From: JADJPO01 sp963724535
Lineage (GTDB): Bacteria > Actinomycetota > Actinomycetes > Actinomycetales > Kineosporiaceae
Assembly (NCBI GenBank): GCA_963724535.1
Contig: CAVRVD010000013.1
Span: 186,001-250,000 of the forward strand
Direction of reading: 5' to 3'
Length of the DNA: 64,000 nucleotides
Shown here: positions 30,367 through 40,027 of the stretch, piece by piece
How the letters are laid out: each line of letters begins with the position of its first letter
Numbering within the stretch: the stretch's first letter is position 1
The notes under the pieces: model-generated
What the model was told of the DNA's origin: nothing
What the model saw: the letters and a program-made list of their open reading frames with translations, nothing else
The model's database searches: none
Made by a program: the position numbers and the translations under genes

Positions 30367-31041
30367 ATGGCCCCCGTGGCGACCGCATCCGCCGTAGACG
30401 GCGTTCCTGTGACGACTCCTGCGTCGGTCAACCGACCCAACATGGTCCAGGTTGGCACCATTGTCTGGCTGGCCAGCGAGCTGATGTTCTTCGCGGGTCT
30501 GTTCGCGATGTACTTCACGCTCCGCTCCGTACTCCCGATCGAGTGGGCCGCTGAGACGCAGAAGCTCAACATCCCGTTCTCCACGGCCAACACCATCAAC
30601 CTGGTGCTCAGCTCGTTCTGGTGCCAGTTCGGTGTCTTCGCGGCCGAGCGCTACCAGGTCAAGTCCCTCGGCCCGTGGTGGACGCCGTGGACCCGTGAGC
30701 ACGGCTGGCGGAACTGGGGCATGCGCGAGTGGTACGTGCTCACCTACATCGCCGGAGCGTTCTTCGTCTCGGGGCAGGTGTACGAGTACGCCCACCTCAT
30801 CGAGGAGAACCTCACCCTGTCCTCCAGCGGCTACGGGTCGGTGTTCTACATGACCACCGGATTCCACGGCCTGCACGTGACGGGCGGACTGATCGCCTTC
30901 CTGCTGATCATCGCTAGGAGCTTCGCGGTCCGTCGCTACGGGCACCACGAGGCGACCGGCGCCATCGTCACGTCGTACTACTGGCACTTCGTCGATGTGG
31001 TGTGGATCGCCCTGTTCCTCGTCATCTACGTCTTGAAATAG
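30367..31041 (+). CDS. ctaE: Cytochrome c oxidase subunit III (aa3 type)
   Basis: 224 residues from an ATG at 30367; upstream is an AGG at five bases. Five hydrophobic helices are visible, with family pieces NMVQVGTIVWLASELMFFAG, SVFYMTTGFHGLHVTGG and SYYWHFVDVVWIALF. It is part of the proton-pumping oxidase in the cytoplasmic membrane. The order ctaE-qcrC-qcrA-qcrB is the hallmark of the actinobacterial bcc-aa3 supercomplex. Confidence 0.97.
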   Translation: MAPVATASAVDGVPVTTPASVNRPNMVQVGTIVWLASELMFFAGLFAMYFTLRSVLPIEWAAETQKLNIPFSTANTINLVLSSFWCQFGVFAAERYQVKSLGPWWTPWTREHGWRNWGMREWYVLTYIAGAFFVSGQVYEYAHLIEENLTLSSSGYGSVFYMTTGFHGLHVTGGLIAFLLIIARSFAVRRYGHHEATGAIVTSYYWHFVDVVWIALFLVIYVLK

Positions 31042-31119
31042 GACTCCGTCCTGGTGCTAGGTCGCCCCAGAACGAGCTGCTCAGCCCGGCCCACCCGTCC
31101 GTCCGACCAGGAGAACGAT

Positions 31120-31902
31120 GTGAGTGCACTCGCAGCCCGGCGGCGACACCCGCTGGCCACGGCAGCGTTGGTGATGATCGGTCTGTTCATCGTCGGCCTG
31201 CTCTACGCCGCCGCCACCCCAGGTCGTGCCTCCGCAGCCGCTGCGTCCCAGGACGACGTCGCGGCCGGCAAGGATCTGTTCCTGGCGAACTGCGCCAGCT
31301 GTCACGGCCTGAACGCCGAGGGACGGCGCAACGCGCCGTCCCTGATCGGGGTCGGTGCGGCCGCGGTGGACTTCCAGGTGGGCACCGGGCGGATGCCGAT
31401 GCAGGTAACCGGCCCGCAGGCACCCAAGAACACCGTCATCTTCACCGACGAGGAGACCAAGCAGATGGCGGCCTACGTCGCCGCGCTGGCTCCGGGGCCG
31501 GCCATCCCCTCGGCCGAGCAGGTCGACCCGGCCGGCGGTGACATCGCCGAGGGCGGCCTGATCTACCGCACCAACTGCGCCATGTGCCACAACTTCGCCG
31601 GCAGTGGCGGTGCGCTCACTCGCGGCAAGTACGCCCCGAACCTGGCGGGGGTCACCCCGACGCACATCTACGAGGCGTTGGTCACTGGGCCGCAGTCCAT
31701 GCCGGTCTTCACCGACCAGACGATCTCACCGGACAACAAGCGCGACGTCATCGCCTACCTGAAGGCGATCGAGGCTGAGCCCTCCCCCGGTGGGCTCAGC
31801 CTGGGGTCGTTCGGCCCGGTCACCGAAGGTCTGGTCGCCTGGTTGCTGGGGCTCGGCCTCCTCGTCGGTTGCGCCGTGTGGTTGGGAGCGAAGGCATCAT
31901 GA
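31120..31902 (+). CDS. qcrC: Di-heme cytochrome c subunit of the bcc complex
   Basis: 260 residues from a GTG at 31120 with AGGAG six bases upstream. An N-terminal membrane helix is followed by two heme c sites: Cys58-x2-Cys61-His62 (CASCH) and Cys153-x2-Cys156-His157 (CAMCH). A C-terminal membrane helix completes the protein. It replaces a soluble cytochrome c by passing electrons directly from the bcc complex to CtaC. Its stop overlaps the qcrA start as ATGA. Confidence 0.97.
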   Translation: MSALAARRRHPLATAALVMIGLFIVGLLYAAATPGRASAAAASQDDVAAGKDLFLANCASCHGLNAEGRRNAPSLIGVGAAAVDFQVGTGRMPMQVTGPQAPKNTVIFTDEETKQMAAYVAALAPGPAIPSAEQVDPAGGDIAEGGLIYRTNCAMCHNFAGSGGALTRGKYAPNLAGVTPTHIYEALVTGPQSMPVFTDQTISPDNKRDVIAYLKAIEAEPSPGGLSLGSFGPVTEGLVAWLLGLGLLVGCAVWLGAKAS

Positions 31903-32957
31903 GCGAGAGCAACGTGCCCACGAGCGGTGACGGGTCGGTCGAGCCGTACGCTGCCGCCGGCACCGTGGAGCGCCTGCCGGAGCGGTTCGACAATCCAGGA
32001 CTACCCGCCCATCGGCACCGGCTCACCGACATCGACCCGAAGGCCGCCAAGCGGGCCGAACGGCAGGTGGCGGCCTTGTTCGGGCTCTCGGCAATCGGCA
32101 CGATCATCGCGATGGTCGCCTACTTCGCCGTGAGGCTGGACGGCGAGACGTCGAACGAACGCCTGAGCCAGGTCCAGCTGTCGAACGTACTGATCGGACT
32201 CGGCCTGTTCCTGGCCCTCTTCGGCATCGGGGCCGGCGCCGTGCACTGGGCCAAGACCCTGATGACCGACGAGGAACGGGTCGAGGAGCGGCACGATCTG
32301 CGCGGCAGCGACGAGGACCGGGCGGCGGCGCTGGGCATTCTGTCCGAGGGGGCTGCCGAGTCCGGGATGGGCCGTCGGCCGCTGATCCGCAACTCGATGC
32401 TCGGGGCCCTGGCCTTGGTCCCGCTGCCCGCCGTGGTCTTCCTGCGTGACCTGGGCCCGCTGCCCGGCTCGAAGCTGTCGGAGACCGTGTGGGAGGAGGG
32501 CACTGCGCTGGTCAAGGACCCGGAGGGCGGCAAGATCAGACCCGCCGACCTGGTCCAGGGCTCCGTGGTGCACGTGATGCCGGAGCGGATCGAGGAATTC
32601 GAGGGCACCGGGGAGTACCTCAACGAGAAGGCCAAGGCCGCCGTCCTGCTGGTCCGCCTCGACCCCGACCTGCTCGGCGAGGAGTCGAAGGCCGGTGCCT
32701 ACGAGGGCATCGTGGCCTACTCCAAGATCTGTACTCATATGGGGTGCCCGGTGGCGCTGTACGAGCAGCAGACCCATCACCTGCTCTGCCCCTGTCACCA
32801 GTCCACGTTCGACCTGACGCAGGACTGCAAAGTGATCTTCGGGCCGGCCAAGAGGCCCCTGCCGCAGTTGCCGATTACAGTTGACGACGAGGGTTACCTG
32901 GTCGCCAGGAGTGCCTTCACCGAGGCCGTCGGACCGAGCTTCTGGGAGCGCGGATGA
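31899..32957 (+). CDS. qcrA: Rieske iron-sulfur subunit of the bcc complex
   Basis: 352 residues, start ATG overlapping the qcrC stop. A hydrophilic N-terminus is followed by three membrane helices (near residues 70-90, 100-120 and 170-185), which is typical of the actinobacterial form; most other Rieske proteins have one. The 2Fe-2S site is CTHMGC and CPCHQSTFD, spaced by 16 residues, with two Cys and two His. It takes electrons from menaquinol. It overlaps qcrB by ATGA. Confidence 0.97.
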   Translation: MSESNVPTSGDGSVEPYAAAGTVERLPERFDNPGLPAHRHRLTDIDPKAAKRAERQVAALFGLSAIGTIIAMVAYFAVRLDGETSNERLSQVQLSNVLIGLGLFLALFGIGAGAVHWAKTLMTDEERVEERHDLRGSDEDRAAALGILSEGAAESGMGRRPLIRNSMLGALALVPLPAVVFLRDLGPLPGSKLSETVWEEGTALVKDPEGGKIRPADLVQGSVVHVMPERIEEFEGTGEYLNEKAKAAVLLVRLDPDLLGEESKAGAYEGIVAYSKICTHMGCPVALYEQQTHHLLCPCHQSTFDLTQDCKVIFGPAKRPLPQLPITVDDEGYLVARSAFTEAVGPSFWERG

Positions 32958-34636
32958 GTACCACGACAACACAGCGGACGGCCGCCGGGCTCAGCAACTG
33001 GACCGACGAGCGGCTCGGCGCCAGCAAGGGCGTCAAGTTCCTGGCGCGCAAGATCTTCCCGGACCACTGGTCGTTCATGCTCGGTGAGGTCGCCCTCTAC
33101 AGCTTCATCATCCTGTTGCTGTCCGGCACCTTCCTGACCTTCTTCTACGTCCCCAGCGTCGGGCACACGGTCTACGAGGGCTCGTACGCGCCGCTGGTCG
33201 GCGAGACGGTCTCGGAGGCGTACGCCTCCACCCTGTTCATCTCGTTCGACGTGCGCGGCGGGATGCTGATGCGCCAGGTCCACCACTGGTCGGCGCTGCT
33301 GTTCGTGGTGGCGATGACCGTGCACATGCTGCGCGTGTTCTTCACCGGAGCCTTCCGCAAGCCCCGCGAGCTCAACTGGGTGATCGGCTGCATCCTCCTC
33401 CTGCTGGGCATCGTGGAGGGCTTCGCCGGGTACTCGCTGCCGGACGACCTGCTGTCAGGTACCGGCCTGCGGATCGCCTCGAGCATCATCCTGGCCATCC
33501 CGGTGGTCGGCTCCTACATCAGCTTCTTCACGTTCGGCGGGGAGTTCCCCGGTGAAATATTCATCCCGCGGCTCTACACGATCCACGTGCTGATCTTGCC
33601 GGCGATCTTCCTCGCCCTGATCGGGGCCCACCTGGTGATGCTGGTCATCCAGAAGCACACCCAGTACCCCGGGCCGGGCCGCAAGAACACCAACGTGGTC
33701 GGCTACCCGCTGTTCCCGGTCTACACCGCCAAGGCGGGCGGCTTCTTCTTCATCGTGTTCGGTGTCATCACCCTGATGTCCGCGCTGATCACGATCAACC
33801 CGATCTGGGCCTACGGCGCCTACGACCCCTCACCCGTCACCGCCGGGTCCCAGCCCGACTGGTACATGGGCTGGCTGGATGGCTTCGTCCGGCTGATGCC
33901 CGGCTTTGCCGAGTTCACGGCGTTCGGGTATACGGTCTCCCTCGCCATCCTCATCCCGGCCCTGATCCTGCCCGGCCTGATGACGATCCCGTGGATGCTC
34001 TATCCCTGGATCGAGCAATGGGTGACCGGCGACCGCCGCGAGCACCACCTGCTCGACCGGCCGCGCAACGCCCCGACCCGGACGGCGCTGGGCACGATGG
34101 CCCTGACCTTCTACACGATCGGCTGGATCAGCGGCGGCAACGACATCATCGCGGTCCAGCTGCGGCTGTCGATCAACGACATCACCAACACCCTGAGACT
34201 GCTGATCATCGTGCTGCCCCCCCTGGTGTTCATCATCACCAAGCGGATCTGCCTCGGTCTGCAGCGCCGCGACCGGGAGAAGGTCCTGCACGGGCGGGAG
34301 ACCGGAACCGTCGTCCGCACCGAGACCGGCGAGATCTTCGAGGTCCACGAGCCGCTCGATGAGTACACGCGGTGGAAGCTGGTCCAGCACGAGACCTACG
34401 CGCCGGTCGGCGAGCTACCCGCCGAGGACGCCAACGGCGTCCGCCGTCCCGGGGATAGGCTCGGTGGCCTGCGGCGGAGGCTCTCGAACTTCTACTTCGA
34501 AGACCGGGTCATCCCGGTGACCCCGCCCGAGCTGGAAGCGGCCCACCACGAGCACGCCGCGCACGACGGGCACACCGACGAGGTGGAGAGCGAAGCAGGG
34601 CACGGTCACGCCGGGATCGGCAGCGGCTCGCACTAG
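32954..34636 (+). CDS. qcrB: Cytochrome b subunit of the bcc complex
   Basis: 560 residues. Eight or more hydrophobic helices; heme b ligands are in RQVHHWSALLFVVAMTVHML and in HVLILPAIFLALIGAHLVM, and the quinol-site piece is WAYGAYDPSPVTAGSQPDW. A long hydrophilic C-terminal tail (from about 430) with a His/Glu-rich end is characteristic of actinobacteria. It is the membrane core that oxidises menaquinol. A terminator follows 17 bases after the stop. Confidence 0.97.
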   Translation: MSTTTTQRTAAGLSNWTDERLGASKGVKFLARKIFPDHWSFMLGEVALYSFIILLLSGTFLTFFYVPSVGHTVYEGSYAPLVGETVSEAYASTLFISFDVRGGMLMRQVHHWSALLFVVAMTVHMLRVFFTGAFRKPRELNWVIGCILLLLGIVEGFAGYSLPDDLLSGTGLRIASSIILAIPVVGSYISFFTFGGEFPGEIFIPRLYTIHVLILPAIFLALIGAHLVMLVIQKHTQYPGPGRKNTNVVGYPLFPVYTAKAGGFFFIVFGVITLMSALITINPIWAYGAYDPSPVTAGSQPDWYMGWLDGFVRLMPGFAEFTAFGYTVSLAILIPALILPGLMTIPWMLYPWIEQWVTGDRREHHLLDRPRNAPTRTALGTMALTFYTIGWISGGNDIIAVQLRLSINDITNTLRLLIIVLPPLVFIITKRICLGLQRRDREKVLHGRETGTVVRTETGEIFEVHEPLDEYTRWKLVQHETYAPVGELPAEDANGVRRPGDRLGGLRRRLSNFYFEDRVIPVTPPELEAAHHEHAAHDGHTDEVESEAGHGHAGIGSGSH

Positions 34637-34652
34637 CAGCACCGTGGTGAGT

Positions 34653-34681
34653 GGGGGCCTTCTCGTATCGGGAGGGCCCCC
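34653..34681 (+). terminator. Terminator of ctaE-qcrCAB
   Basis: GGGGGCC at 34653-34659 pairs with GGCCCCC at 34675-34681. The inner bases continue the stem with TTCTC against GGGAG (two G-U pairs) to a five-base loop, giving about twelve pairs. It lies right after qcrB and before the convergent L,D-transpeptidase gene. Confidence 0.75.
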
Positions 34682-34764
34682 GCCCACATGACCGTCCACG
34701 ATCGCATCGACACGATCGCATCGAGGAAAGGGGAAATGGTCGGTCCTGCGGCGCTAGTGCGGGC

Positions 34765-35994
34765 TCAGGTGCTGGCCACGTACTTCTCGAACGGCATGTT
34801 CCACTCGGTGTAGCCGTTGCCCCACTCGAGCTTGCGCGAGCCGTTCTTGAACACCACGAGGTCCCCGATCAGCGTGTGGTCGTAGAGCCACTTGGCGTTG
34901 GCCGTACTCATGCCGGTGCAACCGTGGCTGACGTTGGCCCGGCCCTGGGAGCCGACCGACCAGGGAGCCGCGTGCAGGTACTCACCGCTCCAGGTCACCC
35001 GCATCGCGTACTTGACCTGAAGGTCGTAGTACTCGGGGTCGGTGGAGTCGATGCCGGTGGTGGCGGCGTCCATCCGAACCAGCGCCTGCCGGTCCATCAC
35101 CACCTTGACGCCGTTCCTGGTGGCGAAGCCCGACTTCCCGGTGGTGACCGGGATGGTCTTGAGTACCGACCCTCCGCGACGCACCGTGAGGGCGTGCCGA
35201 GCGATGTCGACGGTCATGACCTGCGAACGGCCGATGGTGAACGACGAGGTCACCGTGCGTTTGCCCCAGGCGCCGTCGGCGAGCTCGACCCCCGAGGTGG
35301 CCGCGCGGACGACCACCTTGGTGCCGACCGGCCAGTACTTCTCCGGCCGCCAGTGCACCTCGGTGTCGGAGAACCACCGCCATCCCCCGGTCAGTTGGGT
35401 CGGGGTGGTGGCCACGCTCAGCGCCGCCTCGACCGCGGCCCGGTTGGTGACCGCACGGGAGAACACCACGATGACCGGCATGCCGACCCCGACCTCCCAG
35501 TCGTCACCAGGCACGAGGGTGGTTGACACCAGGCGCGATGCCTCGGCCGTGGTGAAGCTCGCGGTCTCGGTGACCATGGTGCCCGCGGTGCCGTGAGCTC
35601 GCGCGGTGACCGTGTACCGACGGCCGGAGGCCAACGGGTCGGTGTTGCGCCAGGTACCGGTGGCGTCGACGGCGCCGGCCAGGTGGAGTCCCGAGTCGTC
35701 GGTCAGGGTCACCTGGCTCAGCTCGCCATTGACCAGGCTGACCGCGACCGGACGGTCCGGACGGACCGACGTGGACTCCGCGGTCGGAGTGATGCTGAGC
35801 AACGGCGCGTCGTCCGAGGCGTCGGGCGACGGCGAGGTGGTGGTGGCGACTCCGGCGACGGTCTCAGACGCCTCACGGTTGGAACCGGTCGCGCCGTCCG
35901 GAGGGGCCCCGGCCTGGCAGCCGGCCACCAGGACGAGGCTGAGCACTGTCGCTGCAACAGCGGCAGCCTGCCGTCGGGGACGCGATCGACTCAC
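34765..35994 (-). CDS. Lipoprotein L,D-transpeptidase with Ig-like domains
   Basis: 409 residues from a GTG at 35992-35994 (starts up to 36033 possible). A lipoprotein signal ends in the lipobox LVAGC. Two beta-rich Ig-like modules follow (about residues 70-260), then the YkuD domain with catalytic His and Cys in RANVSHGCTGMSTANAKWLY. It forms 3-3 cross-links in peptidoglycan and is anchored on the outer membrane face, like LdtMt2. It follows ctaF by about 50 bases on the same strand, so it may be read from the ctaC promoter. Confidence 0.92.
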   Translation of the reverse strand: MSRSRPRRQAAAVAATVLSLVLVAGCQAGAPPDGATGSNREASETVAGVATTTSPSPDASDDAPLLSITPTAESTSVRPDRPVAVSLVNGELSQVTLTDDSGLHLAGAVDATGTWRNTDPLASGRRYTVTARAHGTAGTMVTETASFTTAEASRLVSTTLVPGDDWEVGVGMPVIVVFSRAVTNRAAVEAALSVATTPTQLTGGWRWFSDTEVHWRPEKYWPVGTKVVVRAATSGVELADGAWGKRTVTSSFTIGRSQVMTVDIARHALTVRRGGSVLKTIPVTTGKSGFATRNGVKVVMDRQALVRMDAATTGIDSTDPEYYDLQVKYAMRVTWSGEYLHAAPWSVGSQGRANVSHGCTGMSTANAKWLYDHTLIGDLVVFKNGSRKLEWGNGYTEWNMPFEKYVAST

Positions 35995-36043
35995 CACACC
36001 ATGGTGACGCCTCGCGGGTCTGGAAGGTTGCACGAACCGTGAT

Positions 36044-36445
36044 TCAGTGCGCGTGTTCGCCGCGGTAGAACTCGAAGACCCAGCCGACGATGGCGAAGAC
36101 GCTGAAGACGGCTCCGATGTAGAACAGCCACCAGCCCGCTGCGAGCCCCATGAAGGTCATCCCGGCGCCGAGCGCCAACGGCAACGGCCACCAGGACTGC
36201 GGTGCGAAGATGCCCATCTCGCCGGCGTTCTCGTGGATCTCCCCCAGCGGGTCGTCCTCCGGCCGTGGGTCGATGTGCCGCCCGGTGTAGTTGAGGTAGA
36301 AGGAGATCAGCGCGGCGAGCAGCCCGGTGAGCAGCAGGGCGGGGAACCCGAGCCATTCCTTCCAGTCCGTCATGAATCCGTACACGAACGCCGCGAGCAG
36401 GAAGAACGGGACTCCCCAGGCGAAGATGCGGGTTTCGACCTTCAT
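36044..36445 (-). CDS. ctaF: Cytochrome c oxidase subunit IV, actinobacterial
   Basis: 133 residues, four hydrophobic helices in two pairs, starting MKVETRIFAWGVPFFLLAAF. The middle hydrophilic loop RHIDPRPEDDPLGEIHENAG and GIFAPQSWWPLPLALG are family landmarks. It stabilises the aa3 oxidase in the bcc-aa3 supercomplex. Its ATG overlaps the ctaD stop by 4 bases. Confidence 0.95.
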   Translation of the reverse strand: MKVETRIFAWGVPFFLLAAFVYGFMTDWKEWLGFPALLLTGLLAALISFYLNYTGRHIDPRPEDDPLGEIHENAGEMGIFAPQSWWPLPLALGAGMTFMGLAAGWWLFYIGAVFSVFAIVGWVFEFYRGEHAH

Positions 36446-38193
36446 CGCTGTCCCCCGTCGTCGGATCGCCTCGCGTCCGGATGCCCGACGTCAGCCGGCC
36501 CGTACAGACTGGTCAGCAGGTCGCTACTGGGACGGGTGACCGACACCGCAGCAGCCTCCGGGTGGTGCAGGTCGAACGCCGGCCGTTCGCTGCGGATGCG
36601 GGGCAGCGAGGTGAAGTTGTGCCGCGGCGGCGGGCACGACGTGGCCCACTCCAGCGAGGCCCCGAATCCCCACGGGTCGTCGACACCCACCCGGGGTGCC
36701 CTGGTGGTGGTGATGTAGATGTTGTACATGAAGGGCAGGAAGCTGATCGCCAGGATCGCTGCACCCGCCGTGGAGATCTGGTTGTAGAGGGTGAACCCGT
36801 CCTCGGGAAGGTAGTCCGGGTAGCGCCGCGGCATGCCCTCCACCCCCAGCCAGTGCTGGATCAGGAAGGTGGTGTGGAACCCGAAGAAGGTCAGCCAGAA
36901 GTGCCACTTGCCCAGCGTCTCGTTGAGCATCTTGCCGGTGAGCTTGGGCCACCAGAAGTAGAAGCCCGCGTACATGGCGAACACCACGGTGCCGAAGATC
37001 ACGTAGTGGAAGTGGGCCACGATGAAGTAGGTGTCCGAGACGTGGAAGTCCAGCGGCGGAGCGGCCAGGATGATGCCGGTCAGGCCACCGAACAGGAAGG
37101 TGACCAGGAAGCCCAGGCTCCACAGCATCGGCGTCTCGAAGGTCAGCGAGCCGCGCCACATGGTGCCGATCCAGTTGAAGAACTTCACCCCGGTCGGTAC
37201 GGCGATGAGCATCGTCATGAAGGCGAAGTACGGCAGCGAGACCTGGCCGGTGACGTACATGTGGTGGGCCCAGACCGCCACGGAGAGGGCGGCGATGGCC
37301 ATGGTCGCGAACACCAGACCCTTGTAGCCGAAGATCGGCTTGCGGCTGAAGACCGGCAGGATCTCCGAGACGATGCCGAAGAACGGCAACGCCAGGATGT
37401 ACACCTCGGGGTGACCGAAGAACCAGAACAGGTGCTGCCAGAGCACCGGCCCGCCGTTCTCCGCATCGAACAACTGCGCACCGAACCGGCGGTCGGCACC
37501 CAGCCCGAGCAGGGCGGCAGCCAGCGGAGGGAAGGCCACGAGCACCAGCACGCTGGTGATCAGGATGTTCCAGGTGAAGATCGGCATCCGGAACATGGTC
37601 ATGCCCGGTGCCCGCATACAGATGATCGTGGTGATGAAGTTGACCGCACCCAGAATGGTGCCGAAGCCAGCCATTGCCAGACCGAAGATGCCCAGATCGG
37701 CACCTAGGCCCGGTGTGTAGGTCGCGTTCGATAGGGGTGCGTACATGAACCAGCCGAAGCTCGGCGCCCCCTGCGGGGTGAGCAGGCTCGCGGCCGCGAT
37801 CAGGCCGCCGAAGAGGTACAGCCAGTAGGCGAACATGTTCAGTCGCGGGAACGCGACGTCAGGCGCTCCGATCTGCAGCGGCATGATCGCGTTCGCCCAG
37901 CCGGCGAAGGCCGGGGTGGCGAACAGCAGCAGCATGATCAGGCCGTGCATGGTGAAGAACTGGTTGTACTGGTCCTTGGTCTGGAAGACCTGCATCCCCG
38001 GCGTGTAGAGCTCGGCCCGGATGAACAGGGCCATCAAACCGCCGATGACGAAGAAGAGCATCGACGAGGCCAGGTACAGGTTCCCGATCACCTTGTGGTC
38101 GGTCGTCGTCAGCCACCGGGTGACCACCTGGCCCTTGCTGGGCCGCGGCGGCACAAGAATCGGGGTGGTCCTCGGTTCTGCTGTCGCGGTCAT
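36442..38193 (-). CDS. ctaD: Cytochrome c oxidase subunit I (aa3 type)
   Basis: 583 residues with twelve hydrophobic helices. Heme and copper ligands are in FTMHGLIMLLLF, GHPEVYILALPFFG, WAHHMYVTG and VAHFHYVIFG; the Glu-type proton channel end is in GHPEVY. It is the catalytic oxygen-reducing subunit. It lies between ctaC and ctaF, overlapping each by 4 bases, so the three are one translational unit. In M. tuberculosis ctaD is not at this place, so the order here is a difference. Confidence 0.97.
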   Translation of the reverse strand: MTATAEPRTTPILVPPRPSKGQVVTRWLTTTDHKVIGNLYLASSMLFFVIGGLMALFIRAELYTPGMQVFQTKDQYNQFFTMHGLIMLLLFATPAFAGWANAIMPLQIGAPDVAFPRLNMFAYWLYLFGGLIAAASLLTPQGAPSFGWFMYAPLSNATYTPGLGADLGIFGLAMAGFGTILGAVNFITTIICMRAPGMTMFRMPIFTWNILITSVLVLVAFPPLAAALLGLGADRRFGAQLFDAENGGPVLWQHLFWFFGHPEVYILALPFFGIVSEILPVFSRKPIFGYKGLVFATMAIAALSVAVWAHHMYVTGQVSLPYFAFMTMLIAVPTGVKFFNWIGTMWRGSLTFETPMLWSLGFLVTFLFGGLTGIILAAPPLDFHVSDTYFIVAHFHYVIFGTVVFAMYAGFYFWWPKLTGKMLNETLGKWHFWLTFFGFHTTFLIQHWLGVEGMPRRYPDYLPEDGFTLYNQISTAGAAILAISFLPFMYNIYITTTRAPRVGVDDPWGFGASLEWATSCPPPRHNFTSLPRIRSERPAFDLHHPEAAAVSVTRPSSDLLTSLYGPADVGHPDARRSDDGGQR

Positions 38194-39098
38194 TCGTTGC
38201 TCCCGGGGCCCTGGTCGACGTACTCCTCGTTACCCGGCACCGCGCCGGGACCCGGCGGGGTGTCCGCGCGGCCCAGGCTGGGGTCGAGCCGGCCAGTCTG
38301 GCCCTTGGCCCGTAGCTCGGCCAGGTGGGCCTCGTACTCAGTCTGCGAGACAACCCTGACGTTGAACAACATCTCGGAGTGGTACTCCCCGCACAGCTCG
38401 GCGCACTTGCCCTTGAAGGAGCCCTCACGCTGCGGGACGACCTGGAACGTGTTCCGGACCCCCGGGATCGCGTCGATCTTGTACAGGAACGAGGGCACCC
38501 AGAACGAGTGGATGACGTCGCGGGCCACGACCTCGAACTCGACCCGCTGGTCGACCGGCAGGTAGAGCGTGGGCAACTCGTCCAGGACGCCGGGCTCACC
38601 GTCCAGCTCGCCCTGCACGCCCACCTCGTAGACGTCGGCGTCGAGGTAGTTGAAGTCCCACGACCACTGCTTGCCGACCACCTCGATCCGCACGTCCGGC
38701 TCCTCCGAGACATCGGCGATCGCCGACTGGTCCCGCACGGTGAACACGAACAGGACCGCGATCATCATGACCGGGAGGATCGTGTAGAGGATCTCGAGCG
38801 GCACGTGATAACGGATCTGCGGGGGATAGCCCGTATCGTCCCGACGGCGCCGGTAGGCCACGATGCACCACAGCATCAGTCCCCAGACCAGGACACCGAC
38901 CAGCAGCGCGGCGATCCACGACCCGTTCCACAGGGACATGATCCGACCGGTCTGGTTGGTGGTCTCGGTCGTGGAGGGCAACCACCCTCGCTGGACCTCG
39001 GCCGTACAGCCCGACAACACCAACATCAGCGGCACGGCAGCCAACGCCACACGGCGACGCAGACCACGACGCAGGCGGCTCTCATCGTGCGACAGCAA
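38190..39098 (-). CDS. ctaC: Cytochrome c oxidase subunit II (CuA)
   Basis: 302 residues. The start is a TTG at 39096-39098, supported by GGGAAGGG six bases upstream. A lipoprotein signal ends in LVLSGC; two helices anchor the protein, and the extracellular CuA domain has the copper site CAELCGEYHSEM. It receives electrons from QcrC. The 204-base region before it, with a palindrome GCTAGCTAGC near 39155-39164, should contain the promoter of ctaC-ctaD-ctaF. Confidence 0.95.
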   Translation of the reverse strand: MLSHDESRLRRGLRRRVALAAVPLMLVLSGCTAEVQRGWLPSTTETTNQTGRIMSLWNGSWIAALLVGVLVWGLMLWCIVAYRRRRDDTGYPPQIRYHVPLEILYTILPVMMIAVLFVFTVRDQSAIADVSEEPDVRIEVVGKQWSWDFNYLDADVYEVGVQGELDGEPGVLDELPTLYLPVDQRVEFEVVARDVIHSFWVPSFLYKIDAIPGVRNTFQVVPQREGSFKGKCAELCGEYHSEMLFNVRVVSQTEYEAHLAELRAKGQTGRLDPSLGRADTPPGPGAVPGNEEYVDQGPGSNE

Positions 39099-39302
39099 GG
39101 GCGGCCCTTCCCAGGATGACGGCCCGGCGGTGGTGACCGGGAGGGGTGATCCGGCTAGCTAGCGAGCACATTACCGTCTGTGCCTCGCTCTGCGGAGGTG
39201 GGGTGGGTCTCGGTGGGATGTGGCGCGCCACACGGCGACGGGGACACGACGAACGGGACCTCACCGGCCGATCCCGGATCGGCGGCAGGGCGCCGGGTCC
39301 GG

Positions 39303-40004
39303 TCAGCCGCCGCCCGTGGCCACGACCCCCTGCGGCCAGCTGGGCGCCGGGCACAGCAGGGCCACCCTCAGCCGGGAAAGGTACTCGCCGCGCTTGACCT
39401 CGACGGCGCCGAGGCTGGCCAGGTGCGGGGTGGCCCACTGCACGTCGAGCAGGCGGCGCTGCTCGCCGTCCGCAGCGAGCAGGTCGACCAAGGCCACCAG
39501 GGCGACCTTGGAGGCGTCCCGCTCCCGGTGGAACATCGACTCACCGGCGAACAGCCCGCCGACCCCCACGCCGTACAGGCCGCCGGCCAACCAGTCGCCG
39601 CGCCAGCACTCGACCGAGTGCGCCCACCCGAGCCGATACAGCCGCTGATAGGCGGCGAGCACCTCGGCGGTGATCCAGCCGTGCGGGCGTCCGGGGGCCG
39701 CGCAGGCGGCGATGACGTCGTCGAAGGCGGTGTCGACCCGGATCTCGAACCGGCGGCACGCCGTGCGCAGCGAACGCGGCGTGCGCAGCCCGGACAGCGG
39801 CAGCACCCCTCGCGGGTCCGGGCTCCACCAGCCGAGCGGCGACCCGCCGTCCCGACCGGCTCCCATCGGGAAGACCCCGGCCCGGTAGGCCGCCATCAGG
39901 GTGTCGGGCGCAAGGTCGGCGCCGAGCGCGACCAGATCCTCTCCCGGCGGCGCCTGCGCCACCGCGGCCGTGAACGCCTGCCGCAGGTCGGGTCGGGGCA
40001 CCAT
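39303..40004 (-). CDS. aat: Leucyl/phenylalanyl-tRNA-protein transferase
   Basis: 233 residues from the ATG at 40002-40004. The enzyme adds Leu or Phe to N-terminal Arg/Lys of proteins and so marks them for ClpAP/ClpS degradation. Typical segments are GVFPMGAGRDGGSPLGWWSP, PHGWITAEVLAAYQRLY, HSVECWRGDWLAGGLYGV and GESMF. Length matches the family. It lies 23 bases after the adenosine kinase gene. The open frame upstream of 40004 is the mirror of that gene. Confidence 0.93.
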   Translation of the reverse strand: MVPRPDLRQAFTAAVAQAPPGEDLVALGADLAPDTLMAAYRAGVFPMGAGRDGGSPLGWWSPDPRGVLPLSGLRTPRSLRTACRRFEIRVDTAFDDVIAACAAPGRPHGWITAEVLAAYQRLYRLGWAHSVECWRGDWLAGGLYGVGVGGLFAGESMFHRERDASKVALVALVDLLAADGEQRRLLDVQWATPHLASLGAVEVKRGEYLSRLRVALLCPAPSWPQGVVATGGG

Positions 40005-40027
40005 CTCCGTCTGCGCGCGGTCGCAGG

